DNA from: Selaginella tamariscina
Taxonomy: Eukaryota; Streptophyta; Lycopodiopsida; Selaginellales; Selaginellaceae
Reading direction: 5' to 3'
NCBI GenBank assembly: GCA_003024785.1
Contig: PUQB01000021.1
Span: 248,001 to 312,000 of the forward strand
DNA: 64,000 bases
Position numbers and translations under genes: made by a program. The first letter of the stretch is position 1; every line of letters starts with the position of its first letter. Below the pieces are notes generated by a model. The model had not been told where the DNA came from, ran no database searches, and saw only the letters and a list, made by a program, of their open reading frames with translations. This document shows positions 37,500 to 52,064 of the stretch, one piece after another.

Positions 37500-38267
37500 T
37501 ATATCATATAACATTCTGAAGAATATTTTCATGCATAAAGAGGTGAAGTGTTATGCATATTAAATTAATTAAATATATTATAGCAAATTGAGATGAAGTC
37601 ATTAAATATATATATATATATATAATTTATAACAAATTAGAATGGATTAAATAAGTAAGTGTCATTTTCTTAAATTAGTTATCTTTTATTATGATATATG
37701 TTTAATGTGTTAAATATTATAGATTATAAAAAAAAAAAAAAATTAGTTGAAGTGTATGGAGTTTTAAATTGAAATTTAAAAATAAAAATTAAAATTTTAA
37801 GACTTTTGAAGTATAATATAAATAAGAAAAATTTCAAATATATATATATAAACAATTATGAAAATCAATATATAAATTAGCAAATACATAATCATGGATT
37901 CTGACAAAGGCTGATATATACATATTTTAGTATATGTATCTCAATGTAATATGTACTTATGTATTTCATGCTAAATAATAGTTAAATTTAATTCATATAT
38001 AAGTGGGCTACATATATGCATGCACCTCCTTATTTTATACGTACGTAGACACAAGAATCCCCTTAGGGCAACTTCACGACCGTGTGGTCCCCCGCCCGAC
38101 CGTGATCGATCGGTCACCCCCGGCCAGCGATCACCGACAAATCATTTTTTTGTCACGTATAAAATTCTAAAGAATATCTCATGCATAAATATAAAAGTAG
38201 AGGTGAAGTGTTATGCATATTAAATTAATTAAATATATTATAGCAAATTGAGATGAAGTTCATTAAA

Positions 38268-38311
<44 letters not shown>

Positions 38312-38770
38312 AAGTTATAAAAATTAAAATGGATTAAATAAGTACATTTTCTTAAATTAGTTATCTTATATTGATATATTGTTTAATGTGTTAAATTATT
38401 ATAAATTATAAATTAAAAAGATATTTAGTTGAAGTGTATGGAGTTTCAAATTGAAATTTAAAAGTAAAAATTAAAATTTTAAGACTTTTGAAGTATATAT
38501 AAAATAACAAAGACTTCAAAGATATACATACATACATACATATATATATATATATAACAATTATGAAAATCAATATATAAATGAGCATACTTAATCTTAA
38601 TGCAATATGGATTCTTGCAAAGGCAGATATATACATATTTTTAGTATATATATCTCAAAGTATATATGTACTTATGTATTCATGTTAAATAATAGATTAA
38701 TTTTAGTTAAATTAATTCATATATAAGTGGGCTACATATATGCATGCACCTTATTTGATACGTATGTAGA
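37500..38770. repeat. Two tandem copies of spacer unit A
   Basis: About 37500-38050 and 38160-38770 both read ATTCTRAAGAATAT...CATGCATAAA and GAGGTGAAGTGTTATGCATA near their starts and share the following AT-rich sequence, separated by a GC-rich insert. Confidence 0.75.
38060..38145. other. Small GC-rich insert
   Basis: About 85 bp, GC-rich in a very AT-rich spacer, beginning GGGCAACTTCACGACC and containing the near-palindrome GACCGTGATCGATCGGTC. The same position in the second unit A (about 38775) lacks it. The start resembles a MITE end after TTA, but no matching right end is visible; possibly a truncated MITE. Confidence 0.4.
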
Positions 38771-40498
38771 CACAAGAATATTCTTTAAAATTTGAATAAG
38801 TGAAGAAACTTTGGTAATAAAATAAGACTGTTGATATAAAGATAAATTTTAAATACATTTTAGTGACCCATCCTTTTTATGCATACAATAATTCTCTTCT
38901 ACTTATGTGAATTCAACTCGTCTGCAGTAGAAATATTATTTTTAAATTTATATTTCTGGTGAGGGTGACAATACATTTATTAATGTAAAAGAAATATTAA
39001 AAATAATATCGATAAAGTTGAACTGTTAAATCTTATTTTAATTTTTTTTCAGGTAACATGCAGCATTTATTACTTTTTAATTAGAAATTAATTATTTTAA
39101 AAGTTTTTGAATTTAGTTTTCAATTGCTTTCTTAAATTTAAAATAAATTAAATCTTTTATAATATTTAAAATAAATATTTATAAAGAATCATTATAATTT
39201 TAATATGTTTTGAATAAGATACCATATCATATTATTATAATAAGGAATTTAAATGGCATATACACTTAATTGTCAAATTAATAATGTAATTTAAAAAATA
39301 TAAATATAGCCTAATGTATTTAATATGTTATTTAAATTAAAGAGGACTAAAGAAACATACTTTGTACGGTATAATTTTTTATCTTTATTTATATTATTTA
39401 CAATTTAATTTTAATATTTATAAATGTTTTTTCACCTTTTCATTATCGTTCATAAACATTTTACTAATACATAATCCACGTATTTACAAATATCATGCAT
39501 ATCTTTAATTTAATTATATTTATAACTAATGTGTTAAACTATTTTTATCTTAACTATTCATAATTAATTCACTTATCAATAGTATGCTTAGTTTTATTTA
39601 TATTTATTTATTAATTTTCTGAAGTTAAATTATTATTTCATTTGATGTTTATACCTTCAATTTCATTATATATTTCTACACTTTCACTTTTATAAGGTAC
39701 ATTATTGTTATCATGATAGCATAATATACAATTGAACTTAATTTTTATGAAAGTTTTATTAAATTGTTCTTATATATCTATTTTATAACCTTATATATTT
39801 TTTAATAAATATATCAAGTTGGTTTTTTCTTTAATTTTACTCTTGCAATAAATCACCAATCTTTTTCATACATCTGTTCCTTTTTAAATATTGTATCTAT
39901 GTATATGTATTATAAGATTATTTATAAGTAATAATATCAAATATACAACCATTATATAATTAATTAAGTTACCTTTAGTTTAGGTTCATTGCCATACTAA
40001 AATTTATAAAAATTGTATAATCAAGTATTTACATATCTTTTATCTACATAATTGACTTTATATAAGTTTGGTGTGAACACAATGAATGTTTTTTTACTGT
40101 TTTATTATTTAATATCAGTTTATTATTTTTTTTAATGTATTTTTATTTAATTAACAAGCTTACCAAACAACCTGCAATTACACAATGGAACCTCAGAATA
40201 TTCAAAAAGTAAATGTTATAACATTAAATTAAATTATATACATCAATTTGATAAGTAATTTACTTAATCAATATTAGTAATAAACATCTTCTAATTTTAA
40301 AATTAAATAAGAATACTTCGACATTATTAATTGGTACTTATGTTTATATTATATAGTATAGAATTGACCATCTCCATTATTATAATCTATCTTTTACATA
40401 AATAAAATATATATACATTTGAAAATAGGAACAAAAGAGACTTCTGAACCTCCTTCGGTAACATAAATGAATGAATAAGTAAGTTTCAACCAATATCA
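38771..40498. repeat. Spacer units B and C before OMT copy 3
   Basis: Unit B once (about 38800-39500), then unit C (about 39500-40498), homologous to 36430-37485 and to 31560-32240. No coding signal. Confidence 0.65.
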
Positions 40499-40558
40499 TT
40501 AAATTTGAGCCGTACTGAAAGAAGTTTAAAAGTCTCTTTCAGTACAGCTCAAATTTAA
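40499..40558. promoter_or_regulatory. 24-bp hairpin upstream of OMT copy 3
   Basis: Left arm 40499-40522 (TTAAATTTGAGCCGTACTGA...) and right arm 40535-40558 (TCTTTCAGTACAGCTCAAAT...) pair over 24 bp with one mismatch, around a 12-nt spacer. It lies about 75-135 bp before the ATG. The related blocks at 37440-37480 and 31840-31870 have only one arm, so the second arm arose here by inverted duplication. Confidence 0.8.
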
Positions 40559-40633
40559 TATATTAAATATATCAGTATATATATATATCAATATAAATGC
40601 TCACATCACAAGGGATTACATATCCACGTTAGA

Positions 40634-41836
<1,203 letters not shown>

Positions 41837-41869
41837 TTTGCTTTCTGTTTTATCAATAAAAAAACAAAA

Positions 41870-42380
41870 AAAACATGTGGATCTCGTGTGTGTATTGTGG
41901 TATATAAGTGTTATATAATAATAATGTGATATATACACTTGTAAAAGAAACACTAAGATATATATTATGAAGAAACCCTTCTTGTGGACTTTGAACAATG
42001 TCTTTACATTTATCTTTTAAATTCTGTGTTGCCCCTGTTGTGCATGCGCCTGAATGTCTGCACGTGCATGCATGCCTATTCAAGTAAGTCTGTATTATAT
42101 AATATTAATTTATATTATGTATACATATATGCAAAATAAATATATTAAGAATTAGAACGTCCAACTACATATATATACAACTATACGTCTCTCCCTCTCA
42201 CACACAAGCTACTTTATATGAAGACTTATAGCTTGTTAAAGTTTTCAAATGTGATACTCTAGAATATCCTGAAATTAATTTAATAATGTAATAATAATAA
42301 TTATATTATAGATATTAAGGCGGAAAAAATAGCTACTAGACAGTAATAAGTTAAAAATAGAATTTAGCTACATTTCTTTA
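41870..42380. other. Intergenic after OMT copy 3
   Basis: AT-rich, no coding signal. CA and CT short repeats near 42190. Confidence 0.4.
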
Positions 42381-42382
42381 CA

Positions 42383-42655
<273 letters not shown>

Positions 42656-42904
42656 ATCTCTTTAGATTAACGTTGAACAATCTAAACTCATTTAACAATA
42701 GCCACCTGTGAAGCATTTACAAGGTTACGTACTTAACATTATTCAAATTTAATCTTGGAAATTTGCTTAGTAAAACCTTCGTGTCCAATTATTGCGCACA
42801 CTTATATTTCACTAAGTATAATGTTAAATCTAATATATAACTTGGTCACTTAGACCCTCTGAGGATTAGTCATTTCCTATGTCAGTGTATCAACCGTTAT
42901 TATA

Positions 42905-43640
42905 TCAAGATTAAATTCAAAGGACCATCCGTGGTGTGGATCAGCTCCACGACAATAACCTTACCGCCATTAGAAGTGCATTGTACAGTTCTTGAGCAAC
43001 TTGAGGCAATCTTGGTAGTTAAAATTAATGAAACGGACTAAATAAATGTGAGCAGTTAAACAATTGTGTCAGTGTACATGTGTGTTTAATCATCATAGCA
43101 TCTCCACTAGGAACAGACTAAACATATCTCTAGCCACATGATGAACTCCGAAATATGAATCTTTTTGTACAACTTGAAACATGTATACCTGATACTATGT
43201 GCTTATTTCGTGCAAATCTTATTATATTTTTTTATTCCTATATATATTTTCTGCTAAAACGAACCTGTATACTTTATATTTACTGATCGATCAATCTTAA
43301 ATCATGGTTTCTTCGGGATTTACACTATCTTCAGGCCATATTTGATATATTTTTATAATATTAAAATTGATCTGCAGTTTAAAGAGACTTTCTAACCTGA
43401 TTAGATCGTCCATTATTAATGTCGCTCTTTTTAATTGTACGTTCACACTCGTTGAAAATATATAAAGATACGTGTATATATAAATCAATCTTATATAATT
43501 AAATATTCAATGCTTTAGATATACATGTTTATTAGTGGTCAATTATAATATGTTAGGTCAGGTTCCATTACAATTGTGAATTGCTAATAGTAATCGATTT
43601 TATCACATCAATATTTAATTAAACATGTATCTCAGATTAT
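42905..43640 (-). pseudogene. OMT fragment and its promoter, minus strand
   Basis: Reading the minus strand: upstream region (about 43640-43280, matching 51550-52000 before copy 4), then, with exon 1 missing, intron 1 (about 43260-43150), exon 2 (about 43145-43085), intron 2 and the start of exon 3 to about 42905 (VVELIHTTDG region). An inverted copy of the copy-4 type unit lacking exon 1. Confidence 0.8.
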
Positions 43641-43869
43641 ATAAACAATTAATTACTTTATATTACGTATATGGTACATATATGATATTTATAAATTCAA
43701 AATACTATTGATCATGCATGGATATACATACACATGACATTATCAACATAATTAAATAGTCACTCACAATATATCATTAATTAATTTTTTGGACCATCAG
43801 GTTTGAGTCTGTAGCCAACCCCGGAGTTTAAAACGTAATATGTAACACGTTACTCATAACCTTTCCTTC

Positions 43870-45281
43870 GTAAACTTTGCATGGACCCAGACTCTTTTCA
43901 TAGGAAACTGTTTCTTTCGATTGAACAGCTTAACACAGCAATATTGCAGCTCCATCTACCATACATGTACTCAATATATCATGTGCGAGTGTGTGTATGT
44001 TTCTACAATCAGCAATCTTACATTTGTGTTTTGTTTTTGTACATACATGTAGATAGATGCAAACTGGATGTATAATGTATATATTTGTATACACGCGTAC
44101 ACGTCACACACACACATGAACACACACGTTACCTCAAGAAATCCAGCCGAAGTGAAAAGCCTCCTTACAGTTTCACATGTGAAAAAATATGACAAAGTGC
44201 CATCGAGACGTTGATAACAGTGATCTGCTACTCTCTGTTCTGGTGGGAATCTCAGCATTGTCATGTCGTATAGCCCTGGAATTAATTAAGGTAATTATTG
44301 AGTAATTAATCGCATTAACATACTACCGTAATCTCTGAAGAAAAGCATTCCACCAGGTCGCAGGACCGCATAACATTCCTTGATAAGACTCTCCATTTCA
44401 TTCGTTGTAGAGCGGATAGAGTGAATATCTGCTATACATATTTAATATACTTTAACTCTCCCTCCTCCTCCCTCTCACACACACCGGAAGAAGGTTACCA
44501 GGGTTGTGAAACCAACACCTTGTTCACAGCATGATATTGCAGAAGGATTGCAGTTGAAGTTTGAAGATCGACAATTGGAACAGGCCAACCATGTTGGTAA
44601 CGCCTCCTTAGATGGGTCACAAAGAAATGTGCAAAGCCTACACACAGGCACACACATTCATATACATACATACACACACACACACACATATACATTATGT
44701 GTGTGTGTGTGTGGGTACATATACAAATTTATAATATCACTCACAAGAACATGCGCACACACACACACACTTATACCTTGGTGTAGCCCTTGCATTATGT
44801 ATCTTCCAGCCATTGTCTCTGTGATACTTAGTGCAGTTTCACTCACATCACATGCATATATTTCGCATTCTTGTTTGCTCTAAAATAAATAATTCTTAAC
44901 AACCTATTATGATAAAATTAATTAATGCAAACATGAACCTTAGAATTGGAATGATTGAACTCCCAGCACCACCACATCCAATCTCTAGAAGAATGAAGTC
45001 CTTGCTGGTCGTTGAAAGCTCAGGAAATTCCTTAAGCAAATAACGGCGTTCCTGTTTAATTAATTAAGTAAAAATGCAATATCCGAACATATATTTTACA
45101 TGAATGACAGAAAATCTTATGCAAGTACTTTAAAGAAAATGCCTTGAGAATGCCGTCTATGGAACTTCTCCCAAACCGCCCCATTGCATGATAAGTTTTT
45201 CTGATAATCTCCTGTCCAACAACTAAATTCTATTCGAAAACAATAGTTAGAGAGTACATTATATATAATAATATATATATT

Positions 45282-45336
<55 letters not shown>

Positions 45337-45415
45337 CCTGCGAAGCTTCAATTTCTTCTCGTAGCTCGTTCCAATCGAAATCTTGAGAATGGTAGGTTAC
45401 TTCTTCCTCCTCCAT
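43870..45415 (-). pseudogene. METTL2/6/8-like tRNA m3C methyltransferase gene, frame disturbed
   Basis: SAM-dependent methyltransferase of the METTL2/6/8 (yeast Trm140) family, which makes 3-methylcytidine at tRNA position 32. Start MEEEEVTYHSQDFDWNELRE at 45415. Then WEKFHRRHSQGIFFK (45229-45129), ERRYLLKEFPEL and SAM motif LEIGCGGAGSSIIPIL (45051-44939), IYACDVSETAL (about 44875-44770), FLCDPSKEALPTW (about 44640-44500), MESLIKECYAVLRPGG and LFFRDYG (about 44430-44325), MTMLRFPPEQRVADHCYQRL and TSAGFLEV (44264-44125), and last exon YCCVKLFNRKKQFPMKRVW...KERL ending near 43862. Domain order and length fit. Several junctions do not phase and the FTLSAL-to-MESLI join needs a frame change near 44420. 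Exon 1 ends at a GC, not GT, donor. Probably a pseudogene or affected by base errors. Confidence 0.75.
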
Positions 45416-45420
45416 AGCTG

Positions 45421-45440
45421 TGTCCTAACCCTAACCCTAA
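45421..45440 (-). promoter_or_regulatory. Telo-box in the METTL 5' region
   Basis: CCTAACCCTAACCCTAAA immediately before the METTL start (minus-strand TTTAGGGTTAGGGTTAGG). Telo-boxes are common in 5' regions of plant translation-related genes, which fits a tRNA-modification gene. Confidence 0.55.
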
Positions 45441-46335
45441 ATTTTTTCAACCGTAAGTTTTATTAAACATAATATTTAAATTTTCATATAACCAACCAAA
45501 TTTTAATATATACAAATACTTATTACGTGGGACGACTAGTACTTCCAATGTGGTTTAGATCCTTCAAATGCAATCTCCACTTACATATATATATATATAT
45601 AATATATATATATTATATAATATGCAACATATAATTCTAATTCTACAGTATAACCTATATATTTGCAGTCTGTCTGCCATATCTAAGCTTGAAATACCGT
45701 ATAAATATTGAGGTTTTTCGAGATCTAATGCTTTATGTATGGAATATCGTATAAAATTTGAGTTTGAAAAACCTGAATGTTAAAAATCCTTAACCGGTTG
45801 AGATTAAGTTCTTTACATACGTTGATGCTGATTAACATCACTTAATAATCTTATAATTATTTTGATACGTCTTTATGGACATATATATTAATTTAATTAA
45901 ATTTATGATCAAGGAAGACAAAACACGTGTATATATGATTTACATGCGTATTCTTATATATATAAATTTATATATTTATAACACTATAATTATAAAATAT
46001 ATAGCCGGTATTGTACACTCAAAAACGAAATAAACCTAGCAAAGAAACCTAAGAACAACGAACTTAAAAATGAAAACCATATTATGAATTCCATAACCGT
46101 TAAAGAGTATATTCTGTATTGGTATGGATACTCATATATTTTGCAAATATGTATACACACATACATAGAGTATTTCATCTTTTAAATATTTCATGATTGG
46201 TTCGATGTTGTACTTTAAACCATTAAATGTTTTAATATTAAAGTGAACAATCGTTTGAGATATTTTTAAAGTAAAAATTTGTTTTTTAAATTTATAAAAT
46301 AGTTATAAAAATTAAAAAAGAAAAAACTCTCTCTT
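45441..46335. other. Intergenic, AT-rich
   Basis: AT microsatellite at about 45580-45620. No coding signal. Confidence 0.45.
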
Positions 46336-46339
46336 TAAT

Positions 46340-49300
46340 ATTTAGTGTCCTAGGAGTTTTTAATTATTTTTCTTTCTTTAGGGCACGTAATGAGGAAAAT
46401 ACAAAAAATAGTATATATTATGAAAATATGAAAGTTTGATGAGAACACAAAAATACTAGCTACAACTATAGAGTTTGAAAACGGAATATGCATTTACAAA
46501 AACAGTAGAATACGCATCCATAGAGTTAAATAGAATACACATCCATAGAGTTAATGGAAATATGATTTAATGCAGAAGTTATCATAACAACAATAAGAGG
46601 TTATGTAACTAATTGAATAAGAATGAGAGGAAGTAGTACAAGATCAAGAGTATATGTATAAATAGACTAGAATAAGATTAGGAAGAAATTCTTGAGTATA
46701 TTAATTATTGTACTATGTGCCTTACGTGGACATAATATAAGCTTTTATCTTACTTTCTTCATCTTTTTACATATTTCATTATTTCCTAATATACTTTTCT
46801 CTTTTCTTTATTCACTACTATGACATGATCTACAGTACTATTACTTGTTATATATTTTACCATCTATACTCTATTCCAACCTTCTCAAGTCTTGTTATGA
46901 ATTCCCCTTATTCCATTCAAACCCTTATCACAGGTTTACTATGGCGACCACAAATATGCTTTTAGACTTGGAAAAATTTTTAGGTTAACATTATGATAAC
47001 CACGAAGTGATAATCATACTAGCAAGTAACTAACGAATTTTGTGTAGGAATGTACCAGAATGGGTATATCAATACTCAAGGAAGTGCTAGAGTTCGAAAA
47101 GAAATTACAACGAAAAAAGAAATTCGAGGTTTTTAATACACTTCGAAATGAATGGATGACTATACAACCTTTATTGAAGGAGACTAGAGGAACGAGAGAA
47201 ACAACGATGTAAAGAGCAATTAGAAGCACGAGAGATAGTGTAATGACAACCGGAGTATAGAGGTCAAACAAAGAGAAGGATGAATATGAGATATACATAA
47301 ACAAAGATTACGTGTACCAAAACGACATTTATGAGATGTACTGGCAATTAAGGCACTATAAGTAATGGGGACGTTAACAATTATAGGGAAATGGTACCTT
47401 CCACCTTTTGTGATCTGGAGCATGAGGATATGAATCGGCATATTTTAACAATTTGAGAAGGCGTGCAAAGCCAATGAAATTATGAATGAGTACAAGAAAT
47501 TCTAAATATTTTGTTACTTAAGGGAGATGCCAGTGATTGGTACTATGAGAGTGCTATAACAATTGATAAGTACAAAACACTACTTAGGTTATTTAGAAAT
47601 TACTATGTTCGGAAGTATTACAAATGAGATTTAATAGTTTAGTTATAAGAATTATGGCAAGGACTCACAGAGGCAGTGGAAGATTACACGCATAGCTTTC
47701 GACGAATATACAATTGATGCGAAATGGGCAAAATTAGTGACAATTTAGAGAGAAAATGGTACATCAATGAATTATGTGGAAGTTTGCAACTACAAGTTCA
47801 GTTGGCCAGACCATACAATTTAAGGGATGCCATAAAGGAGGTGGAACAAAAATGAGATTTTGATACCACGTTATACTGATGATGAGGAACGTGAACCCAG
47901 GAACCACATAGGAGAGAGATCAAAGTACGAGTACAACCCCAAACAATGAAAGACATAGTGCTTCAAAATATAAATACCAAAATGTTAGTTGTGTAGAGGG
48001 GTAGGACACAAAGCAAGACAATGCTGAAGTACGGGATACAAACCACAGCCGACGATTAGGCGTGTTGAAGGCTACTCACCACCTAGATGGGACGCAACAC
48101 AGAGTAGTAACCAGTTTGATTATCAACAAAGCCAATATAACAGGGATTGAAAGAATACTAGAAGATACCCTCGCAAACTATGACTATATTATTATTAGAA
48201 CAACAATGAAGGAATATCAGCGGGAGGACAACCCTTATTGCCAGCACCTCCACAAATGAGGCCACCACTATTACCCACCAAATCAATGTAGTGGGAATCC
48301 GAAACATAACGTGGTTCAAATGTGGAAAAAATGGACATTACTCTTATGGAATGTACAAGATTACATAATGTATGATACTATACATGTGAAGAATGGGGTT
48401 ATTATTCACTAGCATGTTCGAATTGCGAATTTAACTTAAAAATACCATCACTAAAACCAGCATCAAGAAGAGTTGAAATGCAACTAGAAGATGAACAAGA
48501 GGAGCAAAATCATGAAAGCAATCACCAAAGTGGGAAAATGACATGAAATTAACCTTCATGAAAACATATGCTGTAACACGAGCTAGCGAGTACAAATGGA
48601 ATCAAGTAAAGAAGAACCAATCCACAATATAAAGAAAGAGGAGAGAGATTTGTTAAACATAATTTGGAACTCATATAGATTGCACATGCCTATTTATATC
48701 AAATGACACCGGAAGATGGGAACCACTATAATATAGAAATTAATAGAGAGAGAATACGGTTACAATGGGCGCACAACAACATCACATGGACGTACTTGAA
48801 ATAATTGACAAGTTCAAACAACTAATGGAGAACAATAAAATATGAAATGGAGAGTGAGCAATTATAACTTTTAAAGATTATAAGTAATGAAAAGATGGAA
48901 GAAATAGAAATTCATATAAGCAAACATGGGCCACACAAAGTACGAATTGTAGTGGATTTGAAACCAGAGTACCGAATGAAAGTAATTAACGTATTACAAC
49001 AAAATGCAGATGTGTTTGCTTAGAGTTATAAAGATTTGAAGGGATATCCACAAGATAGGCAAACAAAGACCACACAAAGTATGAATTATAGTGGACTTGG
49101 AATCGTGCCAATTGAAGATGATAAATGTATTACAATAAAATGTAGAGGTATTTACGTGGAGTTATGAAGATTTGAAAGGATTCTTAGCAATAACTATGTG
49201 GGATTTAGGCATAAGGAGAACAACATCAAGCTCAAGGGGAACAAATACAATACATTGTCACTAAAATGGAGAGTTTTACTCAAATAGACACGGTACTTCA

Positions 49301-50080
49301 AAAGAATATGAGGAATTGCAAAAACTCCAAGAGGACAATCGGAAGTTGAAGGCAATTATCACCTCTATTTGCAAGACTGAGGTGAGATAGTCTTAAGGTT
49401 GCATCGAGGCGATGCAACAATTCTAGTCTGGGGGACTTTAAGGTTATATTTAGTCACATGTGAGTTTTTTTCTTATGTTTCTTTTTTGGGGCAAATAATG
49501 AGGAAAATACAAAAACAGTATATATGGTGAAAATACTAGAATTATATGAGAACATAGAAATATGGGCTACAACTATAATATGAAAATTGAGATAAAATAC
49601 GCATCTACAAAAACAATGGAATACGCATCCACAAAGTTAAGTGGAATACGACTTATGTAGAAGTTATCATAATGATAATGAGAAGGTTACATAATTGATT
49701 GGATAAGGATGAGAAGAAGTTACGATAACTATTAATATAAGACCAAGAGTACATGATAAATAGACTAGAATAGGATTAGGAAAGGATCTCAAGTATACTA
49801 ATTATTGTACTATGTGCCTTGTGTGGACATAATATAAACTTTTTTCTTCTTACTATTTATTAATATACTTTTCTCTTTTATCTCTTTACTATTGTAACAG
49901 GATCCGCAATACTACTATTTATTATATACCTTACTATCCTTATTATATTCCAACCTTCTGAACTTTGATCTATATCTTGTTATGGATTCCCCTTATCCTG
50001 TTCAAACCCTTATCACGAGTTGATAATGACAACCACAAACACATTTTTAGACTTAGAAATTTTTAGATAATGTTATATTC
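46340..50080 (+). mobile_element. Non-autonomous LTR retrotransposon with gag remains
   Basis: Two long direct repeats of about 640 bp (about 46340-46995 and 49445-50080) share TAATGAGGAAAATACAAAAA, GTGGACATAATATAA and GAATTCCCCTTAT-type blocks. The internal region (about 2.4 kb) has gag-like sequence near 47440-47900 and a zinc-knuckle-like patch near 48315-48350. No reverse transcriptase or integrase was recognised. A purine tract CTGGGGGACTTTAAGG lies at about 49428-49443, just before the second repeat, giving plus orientation. Broken by many interruptions. The LTRs differ by frequent substitutions, so it is not recent. Confidence 0.75.
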
Positions 50081-50390
50081 AATATTTTTCTAACATTGGG
50101 TTTGCATATCTACTGAGCATGTTAATATTGATTAACCTTGTTATCTTGCTAGAATTCGAATGATATTAAAATTCTTATTAATTAAGGATTTTGTTTCTCA
50201 TATTTTAGATTTAATATATAAAAGAAATTACATATTTGTCATGCTAAAAATGAAATCTTATGATAATATCTGAAGTGTTTAATTAAATATTAATATGTAA
50301 GTTTGTAAACACTTTATTTTAAAGGTTTATTTCTTTATTAATATTTTAGTTGATTATACTTTATTACTAAACTATTACACATGCCTATGC
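50081..50390. other. Flank of LTR element and duplicated OMT upstream block
   Basis: About 50216-50340 matches 23790-23945 before OMT copy 1. No coding signal. Confidence 0.55.
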
Positions 50391-51020
50391 TTATAATAAT
50401 TTATTAATTAATAAATCCTTAACCTAATTATTATATTTAATTTGGTTAATTTATTCCTAAATTAAACCCTTAATCGAGTTGTTATTCTTAATGTGGTAAG
50501 TTATCTCTTTAAATTGAATCTTTAATGGTTTACTCATGGCCGAGCTTAACTATTTTAACTTAGTGAATTTATTCAGACCCTTCACCTAATTATTAGTCTT
50601 AACATAATTAATTTATTTCTAAGTTGGATTCTTAATACGATGATTGATGAGTTTATTCTTTAAATTCTTAAGTTTACTATTACATATTTAATGACCCTTA
50701 ACCTACCTTAACCTTGTGAGTTTATTCATTAAACCTTAAACCTTTCTTAATCGTTTATGTCATGTATAGTTATGTATACGGTTTTGATAGTGTGTTATGG
50801 ATTTAAGATTTAAGATAATTATTAATGAGGTTAATGATTTTAATAGTGTTTAAGATTTAAAATAATTATTAATGAGGTTAACAGTCTTGATAGTGCCACA
50901 TAAATTTAAAATTTAAGATAATTATTAACAAAGTTAATGGTCTTAAATCTAAAATTTAAAACGATCGTTAATAGGGTTAATGGCCTTGATAATGCCAGAT
51001 TGGCTTAAAATTTAAGATGA
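50390..51020. repeat. Two adjacent degenerate tandem repeats
   Basis: About 50390-50740: five to six units of about 60 bp around CCTTAACCTAATTATTA and GGTTAATTTATTC. About 50770-51020: four units of about 65-70 bp around AAATTTAAGATAATTATTAA and GGTTAATGGTCTTGATAGTG. Non-coding. Confidence 0.65.
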
Positions 51021-52064
51021 ATTTTAACTGGGTTGAATCGGATATAAGAACGAGGCATTCATTCGTAAACAAATACACATGAATAAACCTATTATATAAG
51101 ATAAGTAATTAATAATTTTAACATGTATATTTACAAGGACATGCATTAACACACAAAGTATATCTATATATCGTAAATATCTGTAGATTCTAGAACACGC
51201 ACTTTATAATATTCTCTTATGTCACAATATTTCAGTCTTTATAAGAGTGGGTCCATCGACCTCTTGTTTAACGTCTTTAAAAGATTGGGCTTATTGACTT
51301 TTTATTTAAAATTTTAATGCCAGTTGCAGCTGATTCAATATTAATGTGAATATAAAGTCCACGGATAGATCATGAATATAGCCCATTGAATTATGTTTTG
51401 ATTTAAGTATCCGTCTGCAATGCAAAATTATTAGCTGCATACTTTTTTATAATTATTTCATTAATTATATTAAAAAAACGGTATATCAAGATTTAAATGA
51501 TCATGGTCATAATTGGGTAAAACGGTGGCATCTGGTAATCCGGTGTGAATGTTGTGTTTCTAATCTGTTTAAACTTAATTAATTATTATTGATTCGCAAT
51601 TCACAATTGTATACTAAGCATTAGATATTAAATTATAAAATCTCAATTATAAGATTGATTTATATATACACGTATGCTTAATTGAATCTGCGTGTCCTTT
51701 ATATATGAGAGTGTGAGCACATGTATGTGTATTTGACAAACACAAACACAAGAGAATATTCTATACAATTAAATGGGAATTAGGCGACATAAATAATGGA
51801 TAAGTCGTGTCTGGACAGTGTTAAAACAGGTTAGAAAGTCTTTTTCATTGCAGATCAACTTTAATATTATAAAAATATATTAACTCAATGTCAAACTTGT
51901 AAATATTCGATGATATGGCCTGAAGATAAGGATTACGTAGGTGTAAATCCCGAGGAAACCATGACTTCAGATTGATAGATCAGTAAATATAGATTTTACA
52001 GAGGAACATTTGTGCAAGGACCTATATATATGCATATTACCAAGGCATCACATATCACATTAGA
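51021..52064. promoter_or_regulatory. OMT copy 4 upstream region
   Basis: Shares GGCCTGAAGATAAGGATTAC and CATGACTTCAGATTGATAGA (about 51917-51980) with copy 1's upstream region. The part from about 51550 occurs inverted at 43280-43640. A TATATATATG motif lies at 52023-52032, about 35 bp before the ATG. Confidence 0.6.

Noticed and set aside
44506-44883. 125-codon plus-strand open frame
   Set aside because: Opposite strand of METTL exons and CA-rich introns; no independent coding evidence.
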